A stretch of 64,000 nt of DNA from Paenibacillus silviterrae. GTDB taxonomy: Bacteria; Bacillota; Bacilli; Paenibacillales; NBRC-103111. The stretch is taken from positions 1,054,001 through 1,118,000 of the forward strand of contig NZ_JASKUT010000001.1 in the NCBI RefSeq assembly GCF_030167925.1, given 5' to 3'. The notes beneath the pieces are model-generated. The model made no database searches and was not told the origin of the DNA. It saw nothing but the letters and a program-made list of their open reading frames with translations. Of the stretch, positions 9,569 through 19,596 are shown in pieces. The translations under genes and the position numbers were made by a program. The first letter of the stretch is position 1. Each line of letters begins with the position of its first letter.

Positions 9569-9683
9569 AAGGTAAGTGTTCACCGGAGAGTTTACGTGTC
9601 GCCTTTGAAATTGAATTCACTCCGCAGGAGTCTAATAAAAAGAATTTAATTTCAAGAGCGACCGGAGGGGAATAGCTTACCTT
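9569..9683 (+). promoter_or_regulatory. Nested inverted repeats, candidate structured leader of remA
   Basis: Three stems are nested around one another. The outer is AAGGTAAG (9569-9576) with CTTACCTT (9676-9683), 8 of 8 paired. The middle is TTGAAATTGAATTC (9605-9618) with GAATTTAATTTCAA (9642-9655), 13 of 14 paired. The inner is ACTCC (9619-9623) with GGAGT (9627-9631). The region ends 62 bases before the remA start in an otherwise gene-free 277-base gap. Whether it is transcribed is not shown; a known riboswitch class is not recognised. Confidence 0.5.
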
Positions 9684-9745
9684 GGAGCTGAGTCGTATCG
9701 ACAATGTTATTACTAACAAAAAAAATTCCAGGGGGACCCAAATCA

Positions 9746-10006
9746 ATGGCGATCAAACTTATCAATATCGGTTTTGGAAATATCGTATCCGCCAACCGGA
9801 TCATTTCCATTGTCAGCCCGGAATCGGCGCCGATCAAACGGATCATTCAAGAAGCCCGCGACCGCCATATGCTGATTGATGCCACGTATGGCCGGCGTAC
9901 CCGTGCCGTCATCATCACGGACAGCGACCATGTTATTTTGTCCGCGGTTCAGCCGGAGACGGTTGCGCATCGACTTTCCAATAAGGACGATGATCATGAC
10001 GAATAA
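9746..10006 (+). CDS. remA: Extracellular matrix regulator RemA
   Basis: RemA is a small DNA-binding protein that assembles into rings and activates matrix (eps, tapA) and osmoprotectant genes in B. subtilis. The 86-residue product starts [18 protein letters not shown], nearly invariant in the family, and contains [13 protein letters not shown]. The start at 9746 has AGGGGGA 9 bases upstream. The last 11 bases overlap gmk, as expected for a coupled remA-gmk-rpoZ unit. The upstream gap contains a nested inverted-repeat structure. Confidence 0.95.
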   Translation: MAIKLINIGFGNIVSANRIISIVSPESAPIKRIIQEARDRHMLIDATYGRRTRAVIITDSDHVILSAVQPETVAHRLSNKDDDHDE

Positions 10007-10634
10007 TAGAAATGTTCCCCCGTCGGAGAGAGGGATTCTCATCGTTTTGTCCGGTCCGTCCGGAGTGGGGAAAGGAACCGTATGTAAAGCTTTGCGCGGC
10101 AAAGCGCCTGAGATTACTTATTCCGTATCGGCAACCACGCGGACACCGCGGGAAGGCGAGCTGGAGGGCGTGAATTATTTTTTCAAGTCCAGGGAAGAAT
10201 TCCAGCAGCTTATCGACCAGGACCAAATGTTGGAGTGGGCCGAATATGTAGGCAATTTATACGGTACGCCGCGTAAATTTGTAGAGGATACCTTGAATTC
10301 CGGCAAGGATATCATTCTGGAGATCGAAGTCCAGGGAGCGCTTAAGGTAAAGCAAAAGTTTCCGGAGGGCGTGTTTATTTTCCTGCTTCCACCCTCGCTT
10401 GTCGAGCTGGAGAGCCGCATCGTAGGCCGGGGAACGGAATCCGAGGATTCGATTCGCAGCCGGATGTCGGTAGCCGTAGAAGAAATCCGCTTAATGGAGC
10501 ATTACGATTACGCGATTGTGAACGACCAGGTAGAGTCTGCCTGTGACCGTATTCAAGCGATTCTTACGGCAGAGCATTGCCGAAAGGACAGAATGCTGTC
10601 AAAAATCAAACATTGGATGGCAGAGGTGAGATAA
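9996..10634 (+). CDS. gmk: Guanylate kinase
   Basis: Gmk phosphorylates GMP to GDP with ATP. The 212-residue product has the P-loop [10 protein letters not shown], the GMP-binding region [17 protein letters not shown] and the lid region GRGTES. The ATG at 9996 is chosen because AAGGAC lies 7 bases upstream; an ATG two codons earlier (9990) is too close to it. It overlaps the end of remA by 11 bases and is followed two bases later by rpoZ, the standard Bacillota order. Confidence 0.96.
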   Translation: MTNNRNVPPSERGILIVLSGPSGVGKGTVCKALRGKAPEITYSVSATTRTPREGELEGVNYFFKSREEFQQLIDQDQMLEWAEYVGNLYGTPRKFVEDTLNSGKDIILEIEVQGALKVKQKFPEGVFIFLLPPSLVELESRIVGRGTESEDSIRSRMSVAVEEIRLMEHYDYAIVNDQVESACDRIQAILTAEHCRKDRMLSKIKHWMAEVR

Positions 10635-10636
10635 TT

Positions 10637-10852
10637 ATGTTGTATCCTTCCATTGATAAGCTGCTCGGCAAGGTGGACAGCAAATACTCTTTGGTGGTGG
10701 CCGCTTCCAAGCGCGCCCGATTGCTGCGTGACGGTTCGAAATCAGAAGTACGCAATAAGAAATCGCATAAGTTCGTAGGACTCGCACTAGAGGAGATTTA
10801 TGAAGATCACATTTCCTACGAGAAGCTGCAAGGCAAAGAAACACTGAAATAG
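10637..10852 (+). CDS. rpoZ: RNA polymerase omega subunit
   Basis: The 71-residue product starts [20 protein letters not shown] and contains the omega-family block VVAASKRAR. Omega helps fold and assemble the beta' subunit. GAGGTGA precedes the ATG by about 5 bases. A terminator follows directly, closing the yicC/remA-gmk-rpoZ group. Confidence 0.95.
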   Translation: MLYPSIDKLLGKVDSKYSLVVAASKRARLLRDGSKSEVRNKKSHKFVGLALEEIYEDHISYEKLQGKETLK

Positions 10853-10860
10853 ATTCAAGA

Positions 10861-10901
10861 AAAAAACAACCCTCTGTGAGCGGTTGTTATTTTTTTCTTT
10901 G
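10861..10901 (+). terminator. Rho-independent terminator after rpoZ
   Basis: AACAACC (10866-10872) pairs with GGTTGTT (10882-10888), followed by a run of seven T. The A-run on the left side means it could also work on the other strand, but no gene there needs it. Confidence 0.85.
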
Positions 10902-10966
10902 ACGAGGTTAACCTGGGATACGAAGGATTTTTTGAGAATGCAGTTCTATAGGGGGGGAGATTCACT

Positions 10967-12172
10967 ATGTTGAACGGCAAAACGATTGTACTGGGAGTCA
11001 GCGGGGGGATTGCCGTGTTCAAGGCGGCGGCGCTAACCAGCAAGCTGGCGCAGGCGGGAGCGAAGGTTCAAGTCATCCTGACGGAATCGGCATCCAAATT
11101 CGTCACGCCGTTAACGTTTCAGACATTATCGCGGCAGCCGGTGGCAATCGATACGTTCGATGAGAAGGATCCCTCGGTGGTTCAGCACATTGATTTGGCG
11201 GACCGCGCCGATCTCGTCGTCATCGCACCGGCAACGGCGAATATCATTGGTAAAATGGCGCATGGTTTGGCCGACGACATGCTCAGTACAACATTACTTG
11301 CGACAACGGCTCCGATTCTTGTAGCCCCCGCCATGAATGTTCATATGTACACCCATCCGGCGGTACAGGAGAACCTGAAGACGCTGGCGGATCGCGGGGT
11401 TTATTTCGTAGAGCCGGGCACCGGTCAGCTGGCCTGCGGTTATGTAGGCAAAGGACGCTTAGCGGAGCCGGAGGAGATTCTCGCGGCCATTGTCGCGTTC
11501 TTTCAAGAAGATAAGCCCCTGCTGGGCACTAAGGTGCTGGTGACGGCAGGAGGCACTGTGGAAAGAATCGATCCGGTTCGTTATTTGACCAACGACTCGT
11601 CCGGTAAAATGGGGTACGCCATTGCCGAAGAAGCGCTCCGTATGGGAGCGGAAGTGACGCTGGTAACGGGGAAGGCGTCCGTTCCCCCGCCGTCCGGCGT
11701 TCATGTCGTGCCTGTGGAATCTGCGCTTCAGATGCTGGATGCGGTGCTGGAGCGGCTCCCTGAGCAGGATGTCGTCATTAAGGCGGCCGCGGTAGCCGAT
11801 TACCGGCCTGCCGAGCAGGCGGAGCAGAAGATCAAGAAGAAGGAAGAGGAAATGTCGCTGAAGCTGGTCAAAAACCCGGACATCCTCCAGGCCCTCGGCG
11901 AGCGAAAAAAGCCGGGACAAATCATTGTCGGCTTTGCTGCGGAAACGAACAATGTTGAGGCGTACGCGATTGACAAGCTGAAGCGCAAGAAATCCGATCT
12001 GCTGGTGGCTAACGATGTGACTATGGCAGGCGCAGGCTTTGGAACGGATACGAACGTCGTTCGTATTTATGATGCAAACGGCTTGGTGGAGGCGCTGCCG
12101 CTTCTGTCCAAGCGTGAGGTGGGAAGAAGATTGCTGCTTCTCGTCAAGGAAAGGCTGAGAAAGGAAGAGTGA
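10967..12172 (+). CDS. coaBC: Bifunctional phosphopantothenoylcysteine decarboxylase / phosphopantothenate-cysteine ligase
   Basis: CoaBC makes 4'-phosphopantetheine from phosphopantothenate, cysteine and CTP in coenzyme A synthesis. In the 401 residues the N-terminal FMN-dependent CoaC half (to about 180) shows GVSGGIAVFKA, VAPAMNVHMY and the catalytic-cysteine segment GQLACGYVGKGRL. The CoaB half shows TAGGTVERIDPVRYLTN, the lysine-containing KAAAVADY, and KNPDIL. GGGGGGAGA precedes the ATG. The stop codon overlaps the GTG of priA (GTGA), so the two are translationally coupled. Confidence 0.95.
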   Translation: MLNGKTIVLGVSGGIAVFKAAALTSKLAQAGAKVQVILTESASKFVTPLTFQTLSRQPVAIDTFDEKDPSVVQHIDLADRADLVVIAPATANIIGKMAHGLADDMLSTTLLATTAPILVAPAMNVHMYTHPAVQENLKTLADRGVYFVEPGTGQLACGYVGKGRLAEPEEILAAIVAFFQEDKPLLGTKVLVTAGGTVERIDPVRYLTNDSSGKMGYAIAEEALRMGAEVTLVTGKASVPPPSGVHVVPVESALQMLDAVLERLPEQDVVIKAAAVADYRPAEQAEQKIKKKEEEMSLKLVKNPDILQALGERKKPGQIIVGFAAETNNVEAYAIDKLKRKKSDLLVANDVTMAGAGFGTDTNVVRIYDANGLVEALPLLSKREVGRRLLLLVKERLRKEE

Positions 12173-14721
12173 GCGGACGATTGTTTGCCAAGGTCATTGT
12201 AGATGTGCCGGCGCGTCAAACGAACCGGGCTTTTGACTATATCGTACCGGAAGGGATGCAAGGTCTCGTGGAGGTGGGAAGCCGCGTCGGAGTTCCCTTC
12301 GGGCCTAGAGTCGTACAAGGCTTCGTTACGGAGCTGCATCGCACGACGGAGCTGGATACGGCCAAGCTGAAGCCGATCTCACAGGTACTGGATGTGTCCC
12401 CGCCCTTAACGCCCGAGCTGGTCGAGCTGGGGCGATGGATCAGCCAAACCTACGTCTGTCATGAGGTCACTGCGCTGCAGGTGATGATCCCCGGGGCGCT
12501 TAAGGCGAAGTATGAGCGGCATGTGAGGGCTTTGGACGAAGCCGGCTCGTCCGGGCAGGCGCAGCTGCTGCTGCCGGAGCAGAAGGACATTCTGAGCTAT
12601 GTCCGAAGCAAGCAGTCGGTAGAGCTCGGCGCTTTATTAGATAAGTATGCCTCGCAAGCGGTGATGGTGAGGCAGCTTCTGGAAGAGGGCTTTCTGGAAG
12701 AGGTACAGCTGATTAAGGACAGGCTCCAATCCAAGAAGGTACTGACGGTATTCCCTCCGGAGAATACAGAGCTGCTGGAAGCTTGGGTGGACGAGCTTCC
12801 CGCCCGGGCGGGGAAGCAGAAGGAAGTGCTGCGGCATTTCCAAGAGGATTCCCGGCCCATCCGGCTGACCGACCTGCTCTCGAAGCTGAATATCAGTGCA
12901 GGGACGGTGAAGTCACTTGCTGAACGCGGGTGGCTTCGCATCGAGGAGGTTGAGGTGCTTCGCGATCCATATGCGGACCGCGCCTTTCAGCCGACCTCGC
13001 CGCTGCCGCTGACACCCGAGCAGCAAGCGGTTTACGGGCGCATCCGGGATACGCTGGAGGAGCGCTCACATCAGGTTTTTCTGCTGCAAGGGGTAACGGG
13101 CAGCGGGAAGACGGAGGTATACCTGCAGTCGATCCAGACCTGCCTCGATCAAGGCCGGGAAGCGATCGTGCTGGTGCCGGAGATTTCCCTGACCCCGCAG
13201 ATGGTGGAGCGGTTTAAGGGGCGGTTCGGCAACGCTGTCGCCGTGCTGCACAGCCGACTGTCTCATGGCGAACGGTACGACGAATGGCGTAAAATCATGC
13301 GCAAGCAGGTGAAGGTGGTCATCGGCGCACGTTCGGCGATTTTTGCTCCTTTTACGAAAATTGGACTCATTATTATTGATGAAGAGCACGAATCGTCGTA
13401 CAAGCAGGAGGAGAGCCCCAAGTACCATGCCCGTGAGGTGGCGGCTGCGCGAGCCTCCCGTCTTGGAGCTGTCGTGGTGCTGGGCTCCGCTACGCCCTCG
13501 CTGGAGAGCATGTATCGCACTACGCAGGAGGCCGCGATCGAAGCGGGCACCGCGAGGCCGCCGTACGAGCTGCTTACGATGGCCTCCCGCGTAGAGGGTC
13601 GTCCTCTTCCGCCCGTGCATATAGTAGATATGAGGGAGGAGCTGAAGAGCGGAAATCGCTCCATGTTCAGCCGCGCCCTGTATAAAGCGATCCAAGAACG
13701 GTTAGACAAGAAAGAACAGACGGTTTTGCTGCTCAACCGCCGCGGCTACGCGACCTTCGTCATGTGCCGTACCTGCGGGTATGTCGCCGAGTGTCCGCAC
13801 TGCGACATTTCACTGACCTATCATCAGAACGCTAAGGTGATCCGCTGCCATTATTGCGGCTACGCGCAGCAGGAGCTGTCCGCTTGTCCCGAGTGCCAAA
13901 GCGAGCATATCCGCCATTTCGGCACAGGCACGCAGCGGGTGGAGGAAGAGCTGAGCAAGCTGTTCCCGGGAATTCGCGTCATACGGATGGATATCGACAC
14001 GACCACAGAGAAGGGCTCCCACGAAAAATGGCTGACGATGTTCCGAAACCGGCAGGCGGATGTGCTGCTGGGAACGCAGATGGTAGCCAAGGGCCTTGAT
14101 TTCCCTCATGTGACGTTAGTCGGCGCCTTGGCGGCGGATTCGGTGCTGAATTTGCCCGATTTTCGCGCATCCGAGCGGTCGTTTCAGCTGCTCACGCAGG
14201 TCGCCGGCCGCGCAGGACGGCATCATCTGCCGGGCGAGGTGTTCGTACAGACGTACACTCCCGAGCATTACAGCATACTTACAGCGAGCAAGCACGATTA
14301 TAACAGCTTTATCCGCAAGGAGCTGCTCATCCGCAAGGTGCACAACTATCCGCCGTTTCACCGGTTAATCCTGATTACGCTGTCGCACGAGCAGGTGCCG
14401 CTGCTGATACGATCAGGGGAGGCGCTCGCCGCCAGGCTCAAGGAGCTGGCCCGCGAATGTACGGCTGTGGAAGTGGTGGGCAGCGTTCCACAGGGCAGGC
14501 CGGGAGCTCTATTCAAGCCGGTGGAGCTCGAGGTGCTGGGCCCGGTGGCGTCGCCGATCTCGCGGATCAAAGATAGATATCGATTCCAATGCATGGTAAA
14601 ATATCGGGGAGAGACGGACGCGGCGGACCTGGTCCGGCAAGCCGCAGCCGTGTTGGACGATGCGGTAAAGCAGCAGAAGCTGACGATCAGCATCGACGTC
14701 GACCCTCAAGTATTAATGTAG
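12169..14721 (+). CDS. priA: Primosomal replication restart helicase PriA
   Basis: PriA restarts collapsed replication forks by loading the replicative helicase. The 850-residue product has the N-terminal DNA-binding domain (ends of the family motif VDVPARQTNRAFDY), Walker A GVTGSGKTEVYLQ (about residue 305), the DEEH box IIIDEEHESSYKQ, two zinc sites in the CRTCGY/CPHC/CHYCGY/CPEC block (about 530-575), and the helicase motif QVAGRAGR. The GTG start at 12169 overlaps the coaBC stop by four bases. Confidence 0.95.
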   Translation: MSGRLFAKVIVDVPARQTNRAFDYIVPEGMQGLVEVGSRVGVPFGPRVVQGFVTELHRTTELDTAKLKPISQVLDVSPPLTPELVELGRWISQTYVCHEVTALQVMIPGALKAKYERHVRALDEAGSSGQAQLLLPEQKDILSYVRSKQSVELGALLDKYASQAVMVRQLLEEGFLEEVQLIKDRLQSKKVLTVFPPENTELLEAWVDELPARAGKQKEVLRHFQEDSRPIRLTDLLSKLNISAGTVKSLAERGWLRIEEVEVLRDPYADRAFQPTSPLPLTPEQQAVYGRIRDTLEERSHQVFLLQGVTGSGKTEVYLQSIQTCLDQGREAIVLVPEISLTPQMVERFKGRFGNAVAVLHSRLSHGERYDEWRKIMRKQVKVVIGARSAIFAPFTKIGLIIIDEEHESSYKQEESPKYHAREVAAARASRLGAVVVLGSATPSLESMYRTTQEAAIEAGTARPPYELLTMASRVEGRPLPPVHIVDMREELKSGNRSMFSRALYKAIQERLDKKEQTVLLLNRRGYATFVMCRTCGYVAECPHCDISLTYHQNAKVIRCHYCGYAQQELSACPECQSEHIRHFGTGTQRVEEELSKLFPGIRVIRMDIDTTTEKGSHEKWLTMFRNRQADVLLGTQMVAKGLDFPHVTLVGALAADSVLNLPDFRASERSFQLLTQVAGRAGRHHLPGEVFVQTYTPEHYSILTASKHDYNSFIRKELLIRKVHNYPPFHRLILITLSHEQVPLLIRSGEALAARLKELARECTAVEVVGSVPQGRPGALFKPVELEVLGPVASPISRIKDRYRFQCMVKYRGETDAADLVRQAAAVLDDAVKQQKLTISIDVDPQVLM

Positions 14722-14749
14722 AAGATCATGAAGAGGTGCGTGGTTAGTT

Positions 14750-15235
14750 ATGGCGATTAAGATGATAGTGAAGGATCCCGATCCAGTATTGCGCGAGGTG
14801 GCGAAGCCGGTTCCGAAAATTACACCGAACATTCATAAGCTCCTGAACGATATGGCCGATACAATGTATGACGCACAGGGTGTAGGGCTGGCTGCCCCTC
14901 AGATCGGCATCCTGAAGCGTGTCATCGTGATGGATGTGGGAGATGACCACGGCTTGATCGAGCTGATCAATCCTGAGGTGATCGAGCGCGAGGGAGAGCA
15001 ATTCGGACCCGAGGGCTGTCTCAGCATTCCCGGTATGACGGGGGATGTGCGCCGGGCGCAGCGCGTGAAGGTGAAGGGACTGAACCGAGACGGGGAGGAG
15101 ATCGTCATTGAAGGGACGGATCTGCTGGCCCGCTGCATTTTGCATGAGGTGGACCATTTGAATGGGGTGCTGTACACGGATTTGGCGGAAGCGATGTATC
15201 GCAGCGAAGACCGCCCGGAGCGTGAGGAAGGATGA
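14750..15235 (+). CDS. def: Peptide deformylase
   Basis: Def removes the formyl group from the N-terminal methionine of new proteins. The 161-residue type I enzyme has all three signature motifs: [18 protein letters not shown] (metal Cys) and HEVDHL (metal His pair and catalytic Glu). AGAGGTG precedes the ATG. Its stop TGA overlaps the fmt ATG (ATGA), coupling removal and addition of the formyl group in one unit. Confidence 0.97.
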   Translation: MAIKMIVKDPDPVLREVAKPVPKITPNIHKLLNDMADTMYDAQGVGLAAPQIGILKRVIVMDVGDDHGLIELINPEVIEREGEQFGPEGCLSIPGMTGDVRRAQRVKVKGLNRDGEEIVIEGTDLLARCILHEVDHLNGVLYTDLAEAMYRSEDRPEREEG

Positions 15236-16173
15236 GAGTAGTATTCATGGGGACGCCGGAGTTTGCCGTGCCGTCCCTTCAAGCGTTGCTAGCAAACGAT
15301 CGGGTGCAGGTAGTGGCGGTAGTGACCCAGCCGGATCGACCGGTAGGACGCAAGCGCGTGCTGACGCCTACCCCCGTGAAGGTGGAAGCGGAGAAGCACG
15401 GACTGCCGGTGCTGCAGCCGGAGCGGCTGCGCCGGGCGGAAGCTGTGGAGGCGCTTCGCGAGTATGCGCCGGATTTGATCGTGACAGCCGCTTACGGGCA
15501 AATTTTGCCCAAGTCGGTATTGGACATGCCGAAGCTCGGATGCATTAACATCCATGCCTCGCTGCTGCCCAAATACCGCGGCGGCGCGCCGATTCATTAT
15601 GCGGTGATGAACGGGGATGCGGTAACGGGCGTCACGATCATGTATATGGCCGAAGGGCTCGATACCGGAGATATGATCAGCCGGATCGAGGTGCCGATTA
15701 CCGACGAGGATACAACCGGCACGATGTTTGAGAAACTAAGTGTGGCAGGAGCCGAGCTGCTGACGGATACGCTGCCTGCCCTGCTGGCCGGCGAGGTGAA
15801 TGCCGTTCCCCAGAACGACGACGAGGCCGTGTATTCGCCCAATATTCAGCGGGAGCAGGAGAGAATCGATTGGAATCTGCCTGCTCTGGGCATCTGGAAC
15901 CTGGTTCGTGCCCTGCACCCGCGGCCCGGCGCTTTCACGCTGTGGAACGGAGAGGTGCTGAAGATTTGGAAATGTGAGAAGCCGGCTGCAGGACAAGCGA
16001 TCGTCAAAGCGGAGCCGGGCACGGTCGTAGCAGTGTCTCCGCAGGGGATTGAGGTTGCCGCAGCGGATGGAGTTGTCCGCATCACGGAGCTGCAGCCCGC
16101 TGGTAAGAAGGCGATGGCGGTAGAGGAATTCGTTAAGGGCGGCCAATTGGCCGCAGGGACGAGATTAGGCTAA
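15232..16173 (+). CDS. fmt: Methionyl-tRNA formyltransferase
   Basis: Fmt formylates initiator Met-tRNA using 10-formyl-tetrahydrofolate. The 313-residue product has [16 protein letters not shown] at the N-terminus, the catalytic block [19 protein letters not shown], and LDTGDMI; the C-terminal OB domain follows from about residue 210. It overlaps def by four bases and is followed 60 bases later by rsmB. Confidence 0.97.
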   Translation: MRVVFMGTPEFAVPSLQALLANDRVQVVAVVTQPDRPVGRKRVLTPTPVKVEAEKHGLPVLQPERLRRAEAVEALREYAPDLIVTAAYGQILPKSVLDMPKLGCINIHASLLPKYRGGAPIHYAVMNGDAVTGVTIMYMAEGLDTGDMISRIEVPITDEDTTGTMFEKLSVAGAELLTDTLPALLAGEVNAVPQNDDEAVYSPNIQREQERIDWNLPALGIWNLVRALHPRPGAFTLWNGEVLKIWKCEKPAAGQAIVKAEPGTVVAVSPQGIEVAAADGVVRITELQPAGKKAMAVEEFVKGGQLAAGTRLG

Positions 16174-16233
16174 GAGCAATCGAAAGGAAATGCTTCAAGG
16201 CGATGCGATTGGTAAGCAGAGCCGAGGCTTACG

Positions 16234-17616
16234 GTGAAAGATATGAACGGAAGCAAGGATCGAACAGGCCCCAAAGGCCCGGCTCCGACAGCCGCGAGAA
16301 AAGGAAGCGCCCGCGAAGCGGCGTTGGACGTGCTTGTACGCATCGAGCAGGATCGCTCTTACAGCAATCTGCTGCTAAACCAGACGCTTCAGAAGTATCG
16401 CCTGGACCGGGCGGATGCAGGGCTTGCTACAGAGATCGTTTATGGCACGATTCAGCGGCTGAACACGATCGATTATTTCCTGGAGCCCTTCGTTACGAAG
16501 GGACTCGGCAAGCTTCAGCCTTGGGTGCGCAGCTTGCTGCGGCTGAGCTTCTACCAGCTCTATTATCTTGAGCGGGTGCCGGATCACGCGGTGGTGAACG
16601 AAGCGGTGAACCTAGCGAAGCGCAAGGGTCATCAAGGCATCTCCGGCATGGTGAACGGCGTGCTGCGCAGCATCATTCGGCGCAAGGCGGAGCTGGTCAT
16701 CCCGGATGATCTGCCGGCCGAGCGCCGCATTGCCCTTGCCGGGTCGCACCCCGAATGGATGGTGCGGCGGTGGGTTCGCCAGTTCGGCGAGCAGACGGCA
16801 ATGCGCATCTGCGAGGCGAACAACACGCCTCCGCGCGTGAGCATCCGGGCGAACTCGCTCATGGGCAGCCGCGACGCTCTGGTGCAGCGGCTGCGCGAGG
16901 GAGGGCTCGAAGCGGAGCCCTCTGCGGTAGCTCCGGCCGGCGTGCTTGTGCGCGGCGGCGGGAACATGGCCTTGACGCCGGAGTATGCGGCAGGCCTGTT
17001 CTCGGTGCAGGACGAGAGCTCGATGCTCGTCGCGGAATGGGTCGACCCGCAGCCGGGCGAGCGGGTGCTCGATTGCTGCGCCGCCCCGGGCGGCAAGACG
17101 GCGCATCTGGCCGAGAAGATGCAGGACCGCGGCGAGATCGTGGCCAGCGACATCCATGAGCATAAGGAGAAGCTGGTTCGCGAGCAGGCCGAGCGGCTGG
17201 GGCTGCGCAGCATTCGCACGGTTGTGGCGGACGCGAAGGAGCTGCACCGGAAGTACGCTCCCGGCAGCTTCGACCGGATCTTGCTCGACGCCCCCTGCTC
17301 CGGACTCGGCGTCATTCGTCGTAAGCCGGACATGAAATGGGGCAAGGAGGAGCGGGAGCTTGGCGAGATTTGCGCCGTGCAGCGGGAGCTGCTGGAGGCG
17401 GTTCACGGGCTGCTGAAGCCGGGAGGCGTGTTCGTTTACAGCACCTGTACCATTGAGAAGGCGGAGAATGAAGAGATGATCCGTTCCTTTTTGGACAAGC
17501 ATCCGGAATATGAGCTCGAGGCGCCTCCCCACGCAAAGGAAGAGGAGATCCAGATTTTCCCTTTTGATTTCGGCTCCGACGGCTTCTACATTGCGAGGCT
17601 TCGCAAACGAGCATAA
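16234..17616 (+). CDS. rsmB: 16S rRNA (cytosine-967-C5)-methyltransferase
   Basis: RsmB methylates C967 of 16S rRNA with SAM. Of 460 residues, about 30-165 form a NusB-like RNA-binding domain. The Rossmann domain follows with CCAAPGGKTAHLAE, the first cysteine motif DAPCSGLG and the catalytic-cysteine motif YSTCTIEKAENEEM. The start may be GTG at 16234 (GAGG 6 bases upstream) or ATG at 16243 (MNGSKD); the first 25 residues are low-complexity, so homology does not decide. The same position is held by yloM in B. subtilis. Confidence 0.94.
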   Translation: MKDMNGSKDRTGPKGPAPTAARKGSAREAALDVLVRIEQDRSYSNLLLNQTLQKYRLDRADAGLATEIVYGTIQRLNTIDYFLEPFVTKGLGKLQPWVRSLLRLSFYQLYYLERVPDHAVVNEAVNLAKRKGHQGISGMVNGVLRSIIRRKAELVIPDDLPAERRIALAGSHPEWMVRRWVRQFGEQTAMRICEANNTPPRVSIRANSLMGSRDALVQRLREGGLEAEPSAVAPAGVLVRGGGNMALTPEYAAGLFSVQDESSMLVAEWVDPQPGERVLDCCAAPGGKTAHLAEKMQDRGEIVASDIHEHKEKLVREQAERLGLRSIRTVVADAKELHRKYAPGSFDRILLDAPCSGLGVIRRKPDMKWGKEERELGEICAVQRELLEAVHGLLKPGGVFVYSTCTIEKAENEEMIRSFLDKHPEYELEAPPHAKEEEIQIFPFDFGSDGFYIARLRKRA

Positions 17617-17703
17617 GCGGTGCTATTGTGGTAAAATATACTGTGGCCTTCATGCGCAGGCTGAGGGCACTACTCTGACAAACAACAGGTTGTGATAAAC
17701 GAT

Positions 17704-18810
17704 ATGGAGCATACGGAACAGCAAATGACTGAAAAACGGCCGCCCAAAGGACCCGTGAACGAGAAGCCTTACGTCTACGACTTCACGCTGGAGCAGTGGC
17801 AGGATTGGGTGAAGGCGAACGGCGAGCCCGGCTTTCGTGCGGGACAAATTTTTGAATGGCTGTATGTCAAGCGAGTGTCGAGCTTCGAGGAGATGACGAA
17901 CCTTCCGAAGGGGCTTCGGGAGAAGCTGACGACGCAGTTCGATTTTGTTACGCTGACGGAGGTCGCTAAGTACCAGTCCCAGGACGGTACGGTGAAGTTT
18001 CTGTTCGAGCTGACCGACAAAAATGCGATCGAAACGGTCATCATGAAGCACAGCTACGGCAACAGCGTTTGTGTGACCACACAGGTCGGCTGCCGGATCG
18101 GATGTACGTTTTGTGCGTCCACGCTGGGCGGGCTGAAGCGCAACTTGAGTCCCGGCGAAATCATCGCTCAGGTGGTCAAGGCGCAGCAGCTGCTGGATGC
18201 TACGCAGGAGCGGGTCAGCAGCATTGTCATCATGGGCATTGGCGAGCCGTTCGAGAACTATGACGCCGTCATGACGTTCCTGAAGGTTATGATTCATCCG
18301 AAGGGACTCAACATCGGCCAGCGTCATATTACAGTGTCGACGAGCGGTATCGTGCCGAATATTTACAAATTCGCCGAGGAGAATACGCAGATCAACCTGG
18401 CGATTTCGATCCATGCGCCGAACGACGAGCTGCGTTCGAAGCTGATGCCGGTAAACCGGCGCTTTCCGTTCGCGGATTTGATTGAGGCGTGCAAATATTA
18501 TGTCGGCAAAACCGGCCGCCGTATTACGTTCGAGTATGCCCTGATGGGCGGCGTGAACGACCAGGCGGTGCATGCGGAGGAGCTGGCGAAGGTGCTGAAG
18601 GATTTCCCGCATGCGCATGTGAATTTGATTCCGGTCAACTATGTGTCGGAGCGCGATTACGTCCGTACGACGCGTGACGACATCTTTACGTTCCAGCGCA
18701 TTTTGGAAAGAAGCAAGGTGAACGCCACGATCCGGCGGGAGCAGGGCAGCGATATTGCCGCCGCCTGCGGACAGCTGAGGGCGAAGCATATGGAAACGGG
18801 TGCGAGGTGA
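17704..18810 (+). CDS. rlmN: Dual-specificity 23S rRNA A2503 / tRNA A37 C2-methyltransferase
   Basis: RlmN is a radical SAM enzyme methylating C2 of adenine. The product shows the cluster motif [22 protein letters not shown], the SAM-binding region and, near the C-terminus, a conserved Cys in [10 protein letters not shown] give the ATG at 17704 (368 residues); an in-frame GTG four codons earlier (17692) and an ATG at 17728 are possible because no strong ribosome site is visible. It is followed 9 bases later by prpC, as in B. subtilis yloN-prpC-prkC. Confidence 0.94.
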   Translation: MEHTEQQMTEKRPPKGPVNEKPYVYDFTLEQWQDWVKANGEPGFRAGQIFEWLYVKRVSSFEEMTNLPKGLREKLTTQFDFVTLTEVAKYQSQDGTVKFLFELTDKNAIETVIMKHSYGNSVCVTTQVGCRIGCTFCASTLGGLKRNLSPGEIIAQVVKAQQLLDATQERVSSIVIMGIGEPFENYDAVMTFLKVMIHPKGLNIGQRHITVSTSGIVPNIYKFAEENTQINLAISIHAPNDELRSKLMPVNRRFPFADLIEACKYYVGKTGRRITFEYALMGGVNDQAVHAEELAKVLKDFPHAHVNLIPVNYVSERDYVRTTRDDIFTFQRILERSKVNATIRREQGSDIAAACGQLRAKHMETGAR

Positions 18811-18819
18811 GATGAATCG

Positions 18820-19590
18820 ATGCTGAAATTGGCGTACCAATCGGATATCGGCCGTGTACGGATGGTGAATGAGGACCGGGCGGTCGTGCAAGACGAGCTG
18901 AACGGGCTGTCGCTCGCCATCGTGGCCGACGGTATGGGCGGCCATCAGGCCGGAGACATTGCCAGTCAAATGGCGGTGGAATTGATCCAATTTCAGCTGC
19001 AAACCCTTCATCGGGAGATGTCGATTGAGGAGAGGAAGCAGCTGGTGAAGTCGGCGGTCGAAATCGCCAATGAGAAAATCTTCGAATTCGCCTCCAGGCG
19101 GGAGAACTACCATGGCATGGGGACCACGGTAGTGGTTGTTTTGGCGGACGAGCAGCATGTGGTTGTCGCCCATATCGGCGACAGCCGCGCTTACCGCGTA
19201 CATAAGGGTCAGATGGAGCAGCTGACGGAGGACCATTCCTTGGTCAATGAGCTTGTAAAGAGCGGGCAAATTACGCGGGAGGAAGCGTTTCACCATCCTA
19301 GGCGCAATGTGCTGACCCGTGCTCTCGGAACCGAGCCGACCATTGAGGTGGACGTGCGGGATATCGCTTGGGAGCAAGGCGATGTGCTGCTGCTTTGCAG
19401 CGACGGCCTCAGCAGTCTGGTGGACCAGGAGAAGCTGACCGTACACATTACCGGGGAGGGCTCGCTCGAGGAGAAGGTAGATCGCTTGATTTCCGAAGCC
19501 TTGAACGCCGGAGGAGACGACAACGTTACGGTTGTGCTCATGGAGAGCGCGCGGGATAGCGACTCAGCAAACGACGGAGAAACGGGGTGA
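18820..19590 (+). CDS. prpC: PP2C-family Ser/Thr protein phosphatase
   Basis: The 256-residue PPM phosphatase carries the metal-binding motifs RMVNEDRA, VADGMGGHQAG, HIGDSRAY, LLCSDGLS and GGDDNVTVV. It is the partner that dephosphorylates targets of the adjacent kinase PrkC. The GGTGAGATG site precedes the start, and the stop lies 6 bases before the prkC ATG. Confidence 0.96.
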   Translation: MLKLAYQSDIGRVRMVNEDRAVVQDELNGLSLAIVADGMGGHQAGDIASQMAVELIQFQLQTLHREMSIEERKQLVKSAVEIANEKIFEFASRRENYHGMGTTVVVVLADEQHVVVAHIGDSRAYRVHKGQMEQLTEDHSLVNELVKSGQITREEAFHHPRRNVLTRALGTEPTIEVDVRDIAWEQGDVLLLCSDGLSSLVDQEKLTVHITGEGSLEEKVDRLISEALNAGGDDNVTVVLMESARDSDSANDGETG

Positions 19591-19596
19591 GGATGA

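Noticed and set aside
17650..19446. A 598-codon open frame on the minus strand
   Set aside because: It lies antisense to rlmN and prpC, both with full catalytic motifs, and shows no family motif of its own.
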